A DNA stretch of 64,000 nucleotides, from contig JBEVXU010000016.1 of assembly GCA_040505895.1 (NCBI GenBank), positions 248,001 to 312,000 of the forward strand, given 5' to 3'. The notes under the pieces were generated by a model that was not told the origin of the DNA, searched no databases, and was given only the letters and a program-made list of their open reading frames with translations. Below, one piece after another: positions 17,116-26,104 of this stretch. This DNA is from Vondammii sp040505895 (GTDB taxonomy: Bacteria > Pseudomonadota > Gammaproteobacteria > Chromatiales > Chromatiaceae). Position numbers and translations under genes: made by a program. Within the stretch, counting starts at the first letter, position 1; every line of letters begins with the position of its first letter.

Positions 17116-18534
17116 CTACCAGCTGTTGTAGTCACTCGGCCCACTATTCACACTGGATGGAGCAATCAGGTTCATGCCCGTACTCTGTCCATTCTTGATG
17201 CTGTAGACCTGAACGGCACGACCACTGGTCACATTGGAGATCTCCACAGAAGCAGTATTGGGTGAAGCGCTGCCCTCGTTGAGTGCCTTTACACCAAACT
17301 GATTGGTTCCCGACTGCAGGGTAACGTTGAACGATTGCTTGGCTTTGGTCAGAGAGATGTTCTGACGCAGGGGCTGCCCATTAAGATTGATATCGATTCT
17401 ATCGCCATCCTCACTGCCATGATCCCAGAAAGAGACGGTCACATTGCGGGAACCCACGGTAACATCACTCAGCCCCTGACTGGAGGAAGCCGACGCTGTC
17501 GGTTGCGAAGGTTGTGACGGCAGATACTGGGTGGGATTCATAAACTGGTCGCCAAAATCATCAAGAGGAGCCTGGGGAAACTGCTGCTGGGTGGCGGGAT
17601 CCACCACCGGGGCCGGTGGTATGGGAGCCGTCGTATAATCTTGAGGAATCATCACCCCCGGACTCCCTCCAGGGCCGGGAGGTTTACTCGGAATACTCCC
17701 CGCCTGAAACGCCTGACTCAATTGACTAATCTGACCGGTGTCGAGACTGCCGGGGGTTCCCATACCGGGATCGTCGAGAGGGTTATACCCAGATGAAGAT
17801 TTTGGCTTGGGCTTGGACTTGGGTTTTACTTGTGGTTTTGCTACCGGCGGCTTCACCACCCCCTGAAACTGCCCCGACCAAACGGGCTGAAAGTTGGGCA
17901 TGGCCTGAGTTTGAACTGCGGCGGCCAAATCACTCTTTATGAACGGCGGGGGTGGCACAATCAGTCGTGGTAGGGTTGCCGGATCAGCAACAAAGGCGGC
18001 CTGTCCCTGCCACACATCTACGGTACCCGTTTTATTGCGCAGAAAAATGCCCCCATCGGAAACACTCGAGTAGAGTCCATCTGAGAGACGCAGGCAGTCT
18101 CCTTTACAGTAGCGCAGATAGAATTCAGTACCGCGCAGACCCACGGTGGCAACTGGGGTATTGATCCGGTACTCCTCACGACGCTTCTTACCAATAGCGC
18201 CACTCACAGCCCGTAGAGCCCCTTTAAGCAGGCTAAATACCCCCGTATCTTCACCGTCCAGTGCTGCGTACTGATAGTCATCAACCTTGAAGATGGTGTA
18301 GCGACCCAGCTTGATCTTTCCGCCATCGGTAAAAGCCAGTTCCATTCGACCATCATAGGTGTAGAGGGTATCTCCCCGATCTACACCATCGCCTTCCACC
18401 ATCTCACGATGACTGCCATCCTGGTCCACAGCCGCAGCATCACCCACCAGGGAGTCAACCTTGCCGGCAACCGCTCCCAGCTGTGCACTCCAGACCCAGG
18501 CCAATAGTAGGCAGAATATACGCAGATTATTCAT
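17116..18534 (-). CDS. Secreted FecR-domain protein with Pro-rich linker
   Basis: 472 residues. Signal peptide MNNLRIFCLLLAWVWSAQLG. FecR domain at about 25-175: GDTLYTYDGRMELAFTDGG, then YRINTPVATVGLRGTEFYLR, the hallmark (I/V)xTPxAxxGxRGT. Next comes a long Pro/Lys/Gly-rich low-complexity region (about 190-350) and a C-terminal beta-rich domain (about 360-460, VTVSFWDHGSEDGDRIDIN and NVTLQSGTNQFGV). These periplasmic FecR proteins lack a transmembrane anti-sigma part, so they are not FecR regulators in the strict sense. The ATG at 18532-18534 overlaps the stop of the TPR gene by eight bases; a longer in-frame start was rejected because it buries the signal peptide. It converges with the CHASE2 cyclase. 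Confidence 0.85.
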   Translation of the reverse strand: MNNLRIFCLLLAWVWSAQLGAVAGKVDSLVGDAAAVDQDGSHREMVEGDGVDRGDTLYTYDGRMELAFTDGGKIKLGRYTIFKVDDYQYAALDGEDTGVFSLLKGALRAVSGAIGKKRREEYRINTPVATVGLRGTEFYLRYCKGDCLRLSDGLYSSVSDGGIFLRNKTGTVDVWQGQAAFVADPATLPRLIVPPPPFIKSDLAAAVQTQAMPNFQPVWSGQFQGVVKPPVAKPQVKPKSKPKPKSSSGYNPLDDPGMGTPGSLDTGQISQLSQAFQAGSIPSKPPGPGGSPGVMIPQDYTTAPIPPAPVVDPATQQQFPQAPLDDFGDQFMNPTQYLPSQPSQPTASASSSQGLSDVTVGSRNVTVSFWDHGSEDGDRIDINLNGQPLRQNISLTKAKQSFNVTLQSGTNQFGVKALNEGSASPNTASVEISNVTSGRAVQVYSIKNGQSTGMNLIAPSSVNSGPSDYNSW

Positions 18535-19786
18535 CAGCCTGCAGCCCTTCAAGCATCTTATCCGCCTGCTCGCGGTGGCGGAGATCAGTCGCGCCATCTC
18601 TCACATCCTGAACCAGCGCCACTGCAAGTGCTTTGCGTCCCAACTGCTTATAGAGCCCGGCCAGCTGCAGTTTCAGGAAACTGTTGGTTGGTGTCGCCTC
18701 CACAACCTGCGCCAGCAGTTGTGCAGCGGGTTCATAGTCATGCCGCCCCTTGAGCAGAAGAGCCAACCGTGTCTTGCCCTCCAGATGCTGGGGATCGAGC
18801 TTGAGTAGCGTCACATAGAGTTGTTCAGCATCAGCCTTGCGAACCAGCTCCTCCATCAACAGCGCCAGATGGAAGGTGGCACTCTGGTTTTGGGGGTTCA
18901 GAGCCAATGCCCGCTGGTAGTGCTTCAGAGCCCGATCCTCTGCATCATAGTTCCCATGCTGTTCCCATGCCTGAGCCAATTGAGCATGAATACGATCATC
19001 ACCGGGACGCAGTCGTAGTGAGTGATTGAGGGCGTCGATACCATCATCGAGTAGACCCTGGCGTAGCAAACAGAGGCCCAGGCCATGGTAAATATTGGGA
19101 TCATCAGGCTTGAGACGATTGGCGTGAGCGAAGAACCCCAACGCCTGCTCCAGCCGATCAAGAGCCAGACTCGCGAACCCCGCCTGTATCAAGCTGGCCA
19201 GATGCCTGGGATCGAGTTCAAGAGCCCGGGTATAGTGTTTCATCGCCTCGGCAAAGTCGCCCTGCAGGGCCGACAGGGTACCCATACGATAGTGTAGCGA
19301 GGGGATCTCTGTATGCACTATCAGGGCATAGGTCAGCGTCATACCAGCCTCTTCATGATCACCCATGGCGATCAACCCTTCGGTCAGATTCACCATCCCC
19401 TGAAGATGATCCGGCTGGTGGTCCAGCACCTTGCGAAACGCCTCAACGGCCTGAGCTGGACGATCACGTCTCAGGTAGCACAATCCCAAATTATTGCGTG
19501 CCTGAACATAGGTAGGTTGCTGCTTGAGTATCGCCTCGAACTCCTTCTGAGCAGCAGAGATACGCCCCTGAAGCAGGTAGATATTGCCGAGGTTGTTACG
19601 GATATCAAGATTGTCTGGATTACGCTCCAACTCCGTTTTACAGAGCTGGGCCGCCCGCTCTACCTGCCCCTGAAACAGCAGCACATCAACCTTCTGCAGA
19701 GCACTGGACGCAGCCATTGCATCTGCGGAGAAGAGCAACCACCCAAGCAACAGAAGATAGAAGAAGTGATATTTTCTAGTACCCAT
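18527..19786 (-). CDS. Secreted TPR-repeat protein
   Basis: 419 residues. Signal peptide (FFYLLLLGWLLFSADAMAAS), then about eleven tetratricopeptide repeats over nearly the whole length, each with the W/L-x2-L/G-Y-A pattern (for example NLDIRNNLGNIYLLQGRISA, YVQARNNLGLCYLRR and HYTRALELDPRHLASL). It is a periplasmic protein-interaction scaffold. It is the first gene of a two-gene operon with the FecR-domain protein. The pairing with a CHASE2 cyclase suggests a complex at the envelope; this is inference from gene order, not from any motif. Confidence 0.85.
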   Translation of the reverse strand: MGTRKYHFFYLLLLGWLLFSADAMAASSALQKVDVLLFQGQVERAAQLCKTELERNPDNLDIRNNLGNIYLLQGRISAAQKEFEAILKQQPTYVQARNNLGLCYLRRDRPAQAVEAFRKVLDHQPDHLQGMVNLTEGLIAMGDHEEAGMTLTYALIVHTEIPSLHYRMGTLSALQGDFAEAMKHYTRALELDPRHLASLIQAGFASLALDRLEQALGFFAHANRLKPDDPNIYHGLGLCLLRQGLLDDGIDALNHSLRLRPGDDRIHAQLAQAWEQHGNYDAEDRALKHYQRALALNPQNQSATFHLALLMEELVRKADAEQLYVTLLKLDPQHLEGKTRLALLLKGRHDYEPAAQLLAQVVEATPTNSFLKLQLAGLYKQLGRKALAVALVQDVRDGATDLRHREQADKMLEGLQADE

Positions 19787-19868
19787 AGACTATTTATGGA
19801 CGCCGAAAGGCAAAGGGTCAAGTTGAATTACATTGTGCCACTGACACTTAAGCAGTTTTGTGGGCACC

Positions 19869-19918
19869 TATTTATTGACTACCTGGAGGTGCGTATTTAT
19901 TGACTACCTGGAGGTGCG
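19869..19918. repeat. 25-bp exact tandem duplication before polB
   Basis: TATTTATTGACTACCTGGAG followed by GTGCG occurs twice in a row, without mismatch, in the 230-base gap between the TPR gene and polB. It lies about 100 bases upstream of the chosen polB start. It contains TTGACT, so a -35-like hexamer is duplicated. Confidence 0.85.
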
Positions 19919-20018
19919 TACGGTATCCAATGCCCTGCCGAATGGATACAATCAACACACAGTACTACACCCTCTATTGCTCCCATGCGTTCCGCTTTTT
20001 CCATATTTGATAAAACCG

Positions 20019-22331
20019 ATGCAGCTGATAAACCAACCAGCTTTTCTTCTTACCAGACAGTGGCGGGACACACCAGCTGGTATTGAACTCGAACTCTGGG
20101 CCGGCAGTGAACAAGGGGTGCTACGTCTGGTCATACCCGGTCAACAGGCTGTCTGTTTTATTGAACGGCACTGCAGCATCGATGGTGGCAACATTCCCTT
20201 TCAGCGTAAGCCACTCGACCTTTGCTCTCTTCCCGGCGAGCCGGTGGATGGACTCTACCTTCATCAGCAGCGGCAGTTATTCCAGCTAAGGGATAGAGCT
20301 ACCACCCAAGGCATCCAGCTGCTTGAATCTGATATCAAACCGGCCGACCGCTACTTGATGGAGCGCTTTATCACGGCACCGATGCAGGTCAGTGGCGAGG
20401 CACAGGAAAAAGCGGGCTACCTGGAGCTGGTCTTGCCACAGATAAAGCAGGGAGAGTACCTTGCCGACTTGAGCTATCTCAGCCTCGATATCGAGACCGA
20501 TGGCATCGATGGGGAGATACTCTCTATCGCTTTCTGTGGTCAAGGTCATGAAGAGGTGCTGATGCAGGGAGAGAAGAGTCAGTGGCCCTGCGATCTTCCT
20601 CTTTTCTGGTTCGACAATGAAGCAGTGCTGCTAAAAGGTTTTCTCCATCGTTTCGGACAGCTTGATCCCGATTTGATTCTCGGTTGGAACTTGATCAATT
20701 TCGATCTCAATATCCTGGAGCAGCGCTGCCGTCGATACCGTATTCCCTTCACCCTTGGGCGGGGTAGAAGCACTGCCGCCGTACTGCAACCCCAGCAGCC
20801 GGGGCAGCCTCGCATTGCAAGCATTCCGGGGCGGGTAGCTCTGGACGGTATAGACAACCTGCGCGCCGCCTTCTGGTCATTTGATAGCTTTGCCCTTGGG
20901 CATGTGGCGGCTGAACTACTGGGACGAACAAAGCTGATAGAGAGCAGTAGTAGTGAGAAAATCGCAGAGATCCGTCGTCTCTACCGCGAAGACCGCCCCG
21001 CCCTCGCCGCCTATAACCTGGAGGATTGCCACCTTGTAGAAGATATCTTCCACAAGACCGATCTGCTCAACTTCATCACTCAGCGTAGCGTTATGACCGG
21101 TCTGCCCCTTGGCAGGCAGGGTGGTTCGGTTGCCGCCTTTGACAACCTCTATCTTCCCCGCCTTCATCGGGCCGGTGCAGTTGCTCATGATATCGGCGCC
21201 GTCAAGCACAACATATCCAGCCCCGGCGGCTATGTAATGAACTCCCAGCCCGGGCTTTACGACAACGTACTGGTACTCGACTTCAAGAGCCTCTATCCCA
21301 GCATCATTCGCACCTTCCAGATCGATCCCCTGGGAATGGCGCGCCCAGGCAAGAATCCCGTTCCCGGTTTTCTTGAGGCAGAGTTCTCCCGCAGTGAAGG
21401 GATACTGCCCGGTATCATTACCGACCTCTGGTACAAGCGTGACCTGGCCAAACGGGAGAGCAACAAGCCCCTCTCCCAGGCGGTCAAGATCATCATGAAC
21501 TCATTCTATGGCGTACTCGGCTCCAGCGGCTGCCGCTTCTTCGATCCTCGCCTGGCCAGCAGTATTACCCGGCGTGGTCATGAGATAATCACCCGTAGTC
21601 GTGACTGGCTGGAGCAGCAGGGCTTCCGGGTGATCTATGGCGATACCGATTCGGTATTCGTGCTTCTCGGTGGAGGTTTTTCGGAAGAGCAGGCCCAAAC
21701 CACCGGGCAACAGCTCGCTGGTGAACTCAACCAATGGTGGCAGGCAACACTCAAAGAGGAGTACCAGCTCACCTGCCGGCTGGAAATCGAATTCGAGACC
21801 CACTTTATACGTTTCCTCATGCCCACCATCCGCGGTTCGGAAACCGGCAGCAAGAAACGCTATGCAGGTTACATACGAGATGCACAGGGAGAGTATCAGC
21901 TGATTTTCAAGGGGCTGGAGAGTGTACGCAGCGACTGGACACCCCTGGCCCAGACGTTCCAGCGGGAGCTTTATCATCGTATCTTTTTCGACCAACCCTA
22001 TGAGGCCTATGTTGCTGAGACAGCCACACGGTTAAAAGCAGGGGAGCTGGACCACCTACTGGTCTATCGCAAGCGCCTGCGCCGCAAGCTGGATGACTAC
22101 ACCCGCAATGTGCCACCCCATGTCCAGGCGGCACGTAAGCTGAAAAAAGCAGGACGCTCAATCAGCTACCTGATCACCCTCAACGGCCCGGAGCCGGTAA
22201 CAGAGCAGGTCAGTCCCATCGACTATCAGCACTATATAGATCGCCAGTTGGCACCAGTAGCAGACGGCATACTACACTTTGTTGATGACAGTTTTGAGCG
22301 CATCACCGCTGATCAGATGATGCTTTTCTGA
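20019..22331 (+). CDS. polB: DNA polymerase II (family B)
   Basis: 770 residues, near the 783 of E. coli Pol II. 3'-5' exonuclease motifs: YLSLDIETDG (Exo I), LILGWNLINFDL (Exo II) and YNLEDCHLVEDI (Exo III). Polymerase motifs: VLDFKSLYPSII (A), KIIMNSFYGVLGS (B) and VIYGDTDSV (C). All catalytic acidic residues are present, so it should be active in replication restart and lesion bypass. The frame is open to 19860, but residues before MQLINQPAFLLTRQW include translated tandem-repeat sequence, so I take ATG 20019. I looked for a LexA box (CTGT-N8-ACAG) upstream and did not find a clear one, unlike E. coli. Confidence 0.95.
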   Translation: MQLINQPAFLLTRQWRDTPAGIELELWAGSEQGVLRLVIPGQQAVCFIERHCSIDGGNIPFQRKPLDLCSLPGEPVDGLYLHQQRQLFQLRDRATTQGIQLLESDIKPADRYLMERFITAPMQVSGEAQEKAGYLELVLPQIKQGEYLADLSYLSLDIETDGIDGEILSIAFCGQGHEEVLMQGEKSQWPCDLPLFWFDNEAVLLKGFLHRFGQLDPDLILGWNLINFDLNILEQRCRRYRIPFTLGRGRSTAAVLQPQQPGQPRIASIPGRVALDGIDNLRAAFWSFDSFALGHVAAELLGRTKLIESSSSEKIAEIRRLYREDRPALAAYNLEDCHLVEDIFHKTDLLNFITQRSVMTGLPLGRQGGSVAAFDNLYLPRLHRAGAVAHDIGAVKHNISSPGGYVMNSQPGLYDNVLVLDFKSLYPSIIRTFQIDPLGMARPGKNPVPGFLEAEFSRSEGILPGIITDLWYKRDLAKRESNKPLSQAVKIIMNSFYGVLGSSGCRFFDPRLASSITRRGHEIITRSRDWLEQQGFRVIYGDTDSVFVLLGGGFSEEQAQTTGQQLAGELNQWWQATLKEEYQLTCRLEIEFETHFIRFLMPTIRGSETGSKKRYAGYIRDAQGEYQLIFKGLESVRSDWTPLAQTFQRELYHRIFFDQPYEAYVAETATRLKAGELDHLLVYRKRLRRKLDDYTRNVPPHVQAARKLKKAGRSISYLITLNGPEPVTEQVSPIDYQHYIDRQLAPVADGILHFVDDSFERITADQMMLF

Positions 22332-22461
22332 ATAGTGCGTCAGTAGGGAAACACCAAAAGCGAAACATAGAGGTCGCTGAGGCAGAGAAGCACGCTGATT
22401 TACTTTTGAAAGACAAAGTTTTTCTCTGCGTTCCGCTTTTGAGGTATCTGACGAGTAGGTA

Positions 22462-23646
22462 TTACACGATCTCCAGCGAATACCCCACACAGGGATCAAT
22501 TGCGTTGATTAGCCAGGTCGCCTGTTGCTTCAACTCCTCATGAGAACTCCCATCGAGGCTCATAAGCCCTTGGGCCACGACTCCCTGGGGGTGAAAGTTC
22601 CACTCGGTAGGAGCAAGAATGCGGTAGTCCGCTATTCGCTGATCGACAAGCTCCACCCGATGAACCAGCCGTCCCCTTGCAGCCTCGACTTGAGCAATGC
22701 CGATGTTGTCAGTCGTTGCCCGGTCAAAGAGAGGAGTGTTACTCCCACCCAAGTGACTGATGCCCCGCTTCAACCGTGCAGGTATACCGGCCAGTTCCAC
22801 CAACCGGGCCACCGTACGCGGTAATAAGCCGCTGCCATAGTCAGCAGAGAGTGATTTTACCAGCGGCTGCCCTCTCACCCGGGTATAAGGGGTAGTTTCA
22901 CAGCAGTGGCCCTCATGTGTTGGTGTAGCGATAAAAGCCTCTACCTCACCGCCACCCAATAGGTCCTCCAGTGTCTCTACACTCACCTCGGGCAGAGCAG
23001 TCGATGCTGCTGAGCCGATACCACTCCACCCTCTGCCGGACAGCTGTCGAAGTAGTTGAGACGGTATCGATTCTGATCTTTTTATCCACGCCGACAGTGC
23101 TTCTTCGCTATCGATTCCGAGCCATTCGTCGGGAGAGTAGGTATATAAGGAACGTTCCAACAACTGCTCCAACCGTCCGATCACCTGTTCCAACTTGTAG
23201 CGGTCCGGCTCAATGGCCCGCCAGCCGATACGAAAGGGCTCCCGATCCGGGTAGAGGGCATTGCGAAAATCGCTGAACAGGCCCATAGCATCGGCTACCG
23301 TAGCGGAGTCCGGCGGTTGAGTCAGAAAAGCGCTCCAATCAAGGAGAATACGCCAGATATGCTCTCGGGCCGTCTCAAACCAGACCAGCATCTCCCGTGC
23401 CTCCCGCCGCCCTGTGTCAGCATCTATCCCCAGCGCCTGCTCACACGCCTCAGCCGCAGCACAGGCTTGGGCGGTACCACAGACGCTATAGAGCAGAGGC
23501 AGGGTTCTGATCAGCTCATCCACCCCCTTGCCGACAAAAATCTTCGGCGTGTGCAGCGGCCGGGTGGAACAGATGGAGACCCCCCGCTCACCCTTGTCCC
23601 ACCCCGTTAGCGTAATTATCAGACTGCCTTCTACAGCACCTGCCAC
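22462..23646 (-). CDS. HupK-like protein, homologue of the NiFe-hydrogenase large subunit
   Basis: 394 residues. An N-terminal cysteine stretch VCGTAQACAAAEAC stands where hydrogenases have RxCGxC, and the C-terminus ends DPCVGYSLEIV where large subunits have DPCxxCxxH. The second Cys and the His are replaced, and the protein lacks a cleavable tail, so it cannot hold a NiFe centre. This is the signature of HupK, an assembly factor derived from the large subunit and thought to scaffold the Ni-Fe cofactor when the enzyme is made in the presence of oxygen. Blocks LVKSLSADYGSGLLPRTVAR and GIAQVEAARGRLVH match large-subunit segments. No other hydrogenase gene is in the window. The frame extends to GTG or ATG candidates near 23646; the exact start is uncertain. 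Confidence 0.78.
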   Translation of the reverse strand: MAGAVEGSLIITLTGWDKGERGVSICSTRPLHTPKIFVGKGVDELIRTLPLLYSVCGTAQACAAAEACEQALGIDADTGRREAREMLVWFETAREHIWRILLDWSAFLTQPPDSATVADAMGLFSDFRNALYPDREPFRIGWRAIEPDRYKLEQVIGRLEQLLERSLYTYSPDEWLGIDSEEALSAWIKRSESIPSQLLRQLSGRGWSGIGSAASTALPEVSVETLEDLLGGGEVEAFIATPTHEGHCCETTPYTRVRGQPLVKSLSADYGSGLLPRTVARLVELAGIPARLKRGISHLGGSNTPLFDRATTDNIGIAQVEAARGRLVHRVELVDQRIADYRILAPTEWNFHPQGVVAQGLMSLDGSSHEELKQQATWLINAIDPCVGYSLEIV

Positions 23647-23776
23647 TATCCACTCCTCTCTCTATTCCATAACGCCAACTCTCTGGCAGCTTTCCCATTA
23701 CCAGGAAATCCTCCAGATAACCGACTACAGTATAAAGTGACACTGGGGAGTGCACAGCCATAATCACGGGGAATTG

Positions 23777-24985
23777 ATGGAAAACTTCTTTATTGGCCGC
23801 CAGGCTATACACGATCGCAAGATGCGGGTATTTGCCTACGAGCTTCTCTATCGGGAATCGGATGTCAATTCAGCTCAAGTGGAGGATGGTGACCGTGCCT
23901 CATCACTGGTCATCCTCAACGCCCTCAGTGATATTGGTCTTGAGCGCCTGGTTGGTAAATCCAAGGCGTTCTTCAACCTGACCAGAAACCTTCTGCTGGA
24001 GGAAGCCCCTATTCCTCTGGAGAGGTCAAAGGTGGTACTGGAGATTCTTGAAGATATTGAAGTTGATAAGGCTCTCATCGATGGAGTACGTACCCTGTCC
24101 CAGGACGAATGCAGCATCGCCATTGATGATTTTGCATTTGAGGAGAAGTGGGCGCCACTCTATCCTTACATCGACATCATCAAGATTGAGGTACCGCTGA
24201 TCGACTGGGAGACCATTGAAAAAACGATAGTTCCACTGCGCCAATATAACATCAAGCTGTTGGCAGAGAAGGTCGAAAGCATAGACCAATACAACCGTCT
24301 TTTTGAGTTGGGTTTCGACTATTTTCAGGGCTATTTCTTCTCCCGGCCGACTATGATCAAGGGAAAACGGTTGGAGGACAACCGTCATGTGGCGATCAGG
24401 CTACTGGCATCATTGAATGATCCAAAAACAACCCAAAAAGAGCTGGTGCAGTTGATCACTCAAGACTCGACGCTTAGCTATAGAATCCTCCGCCACCTCA
24501 ACTCTGCCGCCATGGGAATGCCGCGCAAGGTGGCTTCCATCGGCCAGGCAATCATCTACCTGGGGCTTCGCCAGATCCAGTCTTGGGCCAATCTCATTGC
24601 CCTCTCCGGCATCGCCGCCGTACCTGATGAGCTTTTCAATACCGCACTGGTACGCGCTCACATGTGTAGACTGCTGCTGACTGAAAGTGGGCAACAGCAC
24701 CTGGAGACCACTGGCTTTATGACAGGCCTGTTGTCAAATCTGGATGTACTCATGGGAGAGACCATTGAGCAAGTGGTGAGTAAACTACCACTAGCGGATG
24801 AGATTCATGATGCCTTGCTCAAGGGCGAAGGCCCGACAGGGGAGGCCCTCACCTGCACTCTTGCCTATGAGCACAACGACTGGGAGGCGGTACGCTTTAA
24901 CAACCTTGATGAAAGCAAGATTAGCGAAATCTATTTGAATGCCTCAGAGGAGGCGTTCAAAGAACACGCAGCCCTGTTCGAATAG
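23777..24985 (+). CDS. EAL-HDOD signalling protein (YuxH type)
   Basis: 402 residues. An N-terminal EAL-like domain (about 1-200, FFIGRQAIHDRKMRVFAYEL) and a C-terminal HDOD domain (about 200-385, LVQLITQDSTLSYRILRHLN and IGQAIIYLGLRQIQSWANL). The EAL motif itself is YELLYR and several metal ligands of active c-di-GMP phosphodiesterases are absent, so it is likely a binding or regulatory protein rather than an enzyme, as is usual for this class. I choose ATG 23777 with GGGGA eight bases before it over the longer start at 23750. Single gene; no two-component partner next to it. Confidence 0.88.
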   Translation: MENFFIGRQAIHDRKMRVFAYELLYRESDVNSAQVEDGDRASSLVILNALSDIGLERLVGKSKAFFNLTRNLLLEEAPIPLERSKVVLEILEDIEVDKALIDGVRTLSQDECSIAIDDFAFEEKWAPLYPYIDIIKIEVPLIDWETIEKTIVPLRQYNIKLLAEKVESIDQYNRLFELGFDYFQGYFFSRPTMIKGKRLEDNRHVAIRLLASLNDPKTTQKELVQLITQDSTLSYRILRHLNSAAMGMPRKVASIGQAIIYLGLRQIQSWANLIALSGIAAVPDELFNTALVRAHMCRLLLTESGQQHLETTGFMTGLLSNLDVLMGETIEQVVSKLPLADEIHDALLKGEGPTGEALTCTLAYEHNDWEAVRFNNLDESKISEIYLNASEEAFKEHAALFE

Positions 24986-25063
24986 CTATATCTCCTGCGT
25001 TTAACGCACATATGCATAGACCATAAGCTATTCAGAGGTTCCCCGATCTATTCGATAGAGAGA

Positions 25064-25831
25064 TCAACCGCGTGTAAACACCCAATCTCTCTCATTTGAG
25101 AGGTCGGCATTGTAACAATAGTCCGCGTCAACAAACGCCTTCAACGCCTCAGGCTGCTGCAGACGATTCTTGATGATAAAGCGGCTCATCAGGCCACGGG
25201 CCTTTTTCGCATGAACGCCGATGATCTTATACTCCATTCCCTTGCGCTCTTTGAATATCGGATTGATCAGGCGCCCTTCTAGCAGTGCCGGCTTCACCGC
25301 TTTGAAATACTCATTGGAGGCAAGATTGATCAGCACCTGACTCTCCTGTTCTGCCAGCACCTTGTTCAGACCTTTTGTCAGGATCTCTCCCCAAAACTGA
25401 TAGAGGGTGCCTCCCTGAGCCGTCTTCAGTTTTCTCCCCATCTCCAGTCGGTAGGGCTGCATCAGATCCAGTGGCCGCAATAGTCCATAAAGTCCTGATA
25501 GGATACGCAGGTGATCCTGGGCAAAAGCCAGGTCATCCTCACTGAAGTCTATTGCGTTGAGCCCTGTGTATACATCCCCTTTAAAAGCGAGCAGTGCCTG
25601 CTTGCTATTTTTTAGGGTAAACGGCCTCCTCCACGCCTCGAAGCGGTCGAAGTTGAGCTCCGCTATTTTCATGCTTACCTTCATCATCTCGGCGATATCG
25701 ATGGCTGAGAGCCGGCGCAGTTGCTCAATCAGTTGGCCTGATGACTTCAGGTAGTCTGGTTGTGTAAAGCTGCCTGTCTGGGCCGGTGTTTCGTAATCAA
25801 GTGTCTTGGCGGGGGAGATAACGATGAGCAT
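25064..25831 (-). CDS. yaaA: Peroxide stress protein YaaA (DUF328/UPF0246)
   Basis: 255 residues, nearly the E. coli length (258). It starts MLIVISPAKTLDYETP, with later family blocks ALLAFKGDVYTGL, LSGLYGLLRPLDLMQPYRLEM, LINLASNEYFKAV and RFIIKN. YaaA is a cytoplasmic DNA-binding protein that lowers free iron and so limits Fenton damage during hydrogen peroxide stress. It converges with the EAL-HDOD gene. The 5' side (25832-26104) carries no gene but ends in an att-like repeat. Confidence 0.95.
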   Translation of the reverse strand: MLIVISPAKTLDYETPAQTGSFTQPDYLKSSGQLIEQLRRLSAIDIAEMMKVSMKIAELNFDRFEAWRRPFTLKNSKQALLAFKGDVYTGLNAIDFSEDDLAFAQDHLRILSGLYGLLRPLDLMQPYRLEMGRKLKTAQGGTLYQFWGEILTKGLNKVLAEQESQVLINLASNEYFKAVKPALLEGRLINPIFKERKGMEYKIIGVHAKKARGLMSRFIIKNRLQQPEALKAFVDADYCYNADLSNERDWVFTRG

Positions 25832-25983
25832 AGAAGTTGGTCAGCCTTGCGATGGTTGGGAACTGCAACCCAAGAATAGGGAAACCGTGGATTTTTTTCC
25901 ACCATTCATAGGGGTGAAAAACTAGAGAAATCGTATGGTAAATAGAGAAAACAGGGTAGTTTCCCACCCTTTGTAAGCAAATT

Positions 25984-26015
25984 TAGGGTTCCAACCAAAG
26001 CCTCGCTCTCCGCCA
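25984..26015. repeat. tRNA-Ser-derived repeat on the left of the aroQ pair
   Basis: TAGGGTTCCAACCAAAGCCT followed by CGCTCTCCGCCA. The first 25 bases recur with three differences at 27760-27784 in the same orientation. The last 15 bases (CCTCGCTCTCCGCCA, 26001-26015) equal the 3' end of tRNA-Ser and are inverted relative to 27581-27595. It looks like an attachment-site remnant. Confidence 0.6.
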
Positions 26016-26104
26016 ACCTTTGATGAGGCATTTGTCTGATTAGGTAGGGATTACCAAATTTAATGCCGGATTTTCAAGGGCCGCTAGCTTACTGAGAAGC
26101 TTCA

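Noticed and set aside
19313..19903. 196-codon frame antisense to the TPR gene
   Set aside because: Mirror of repeated TPR codons, runs into the tandem repeat, no RBS.
22462..23646. Catalytic NiFe-hydrogenase large subunit
   Set aside because: Second Cys and His of the C-terminal metal site are missing and the cleavable tail is absent; HupK-like fits better.
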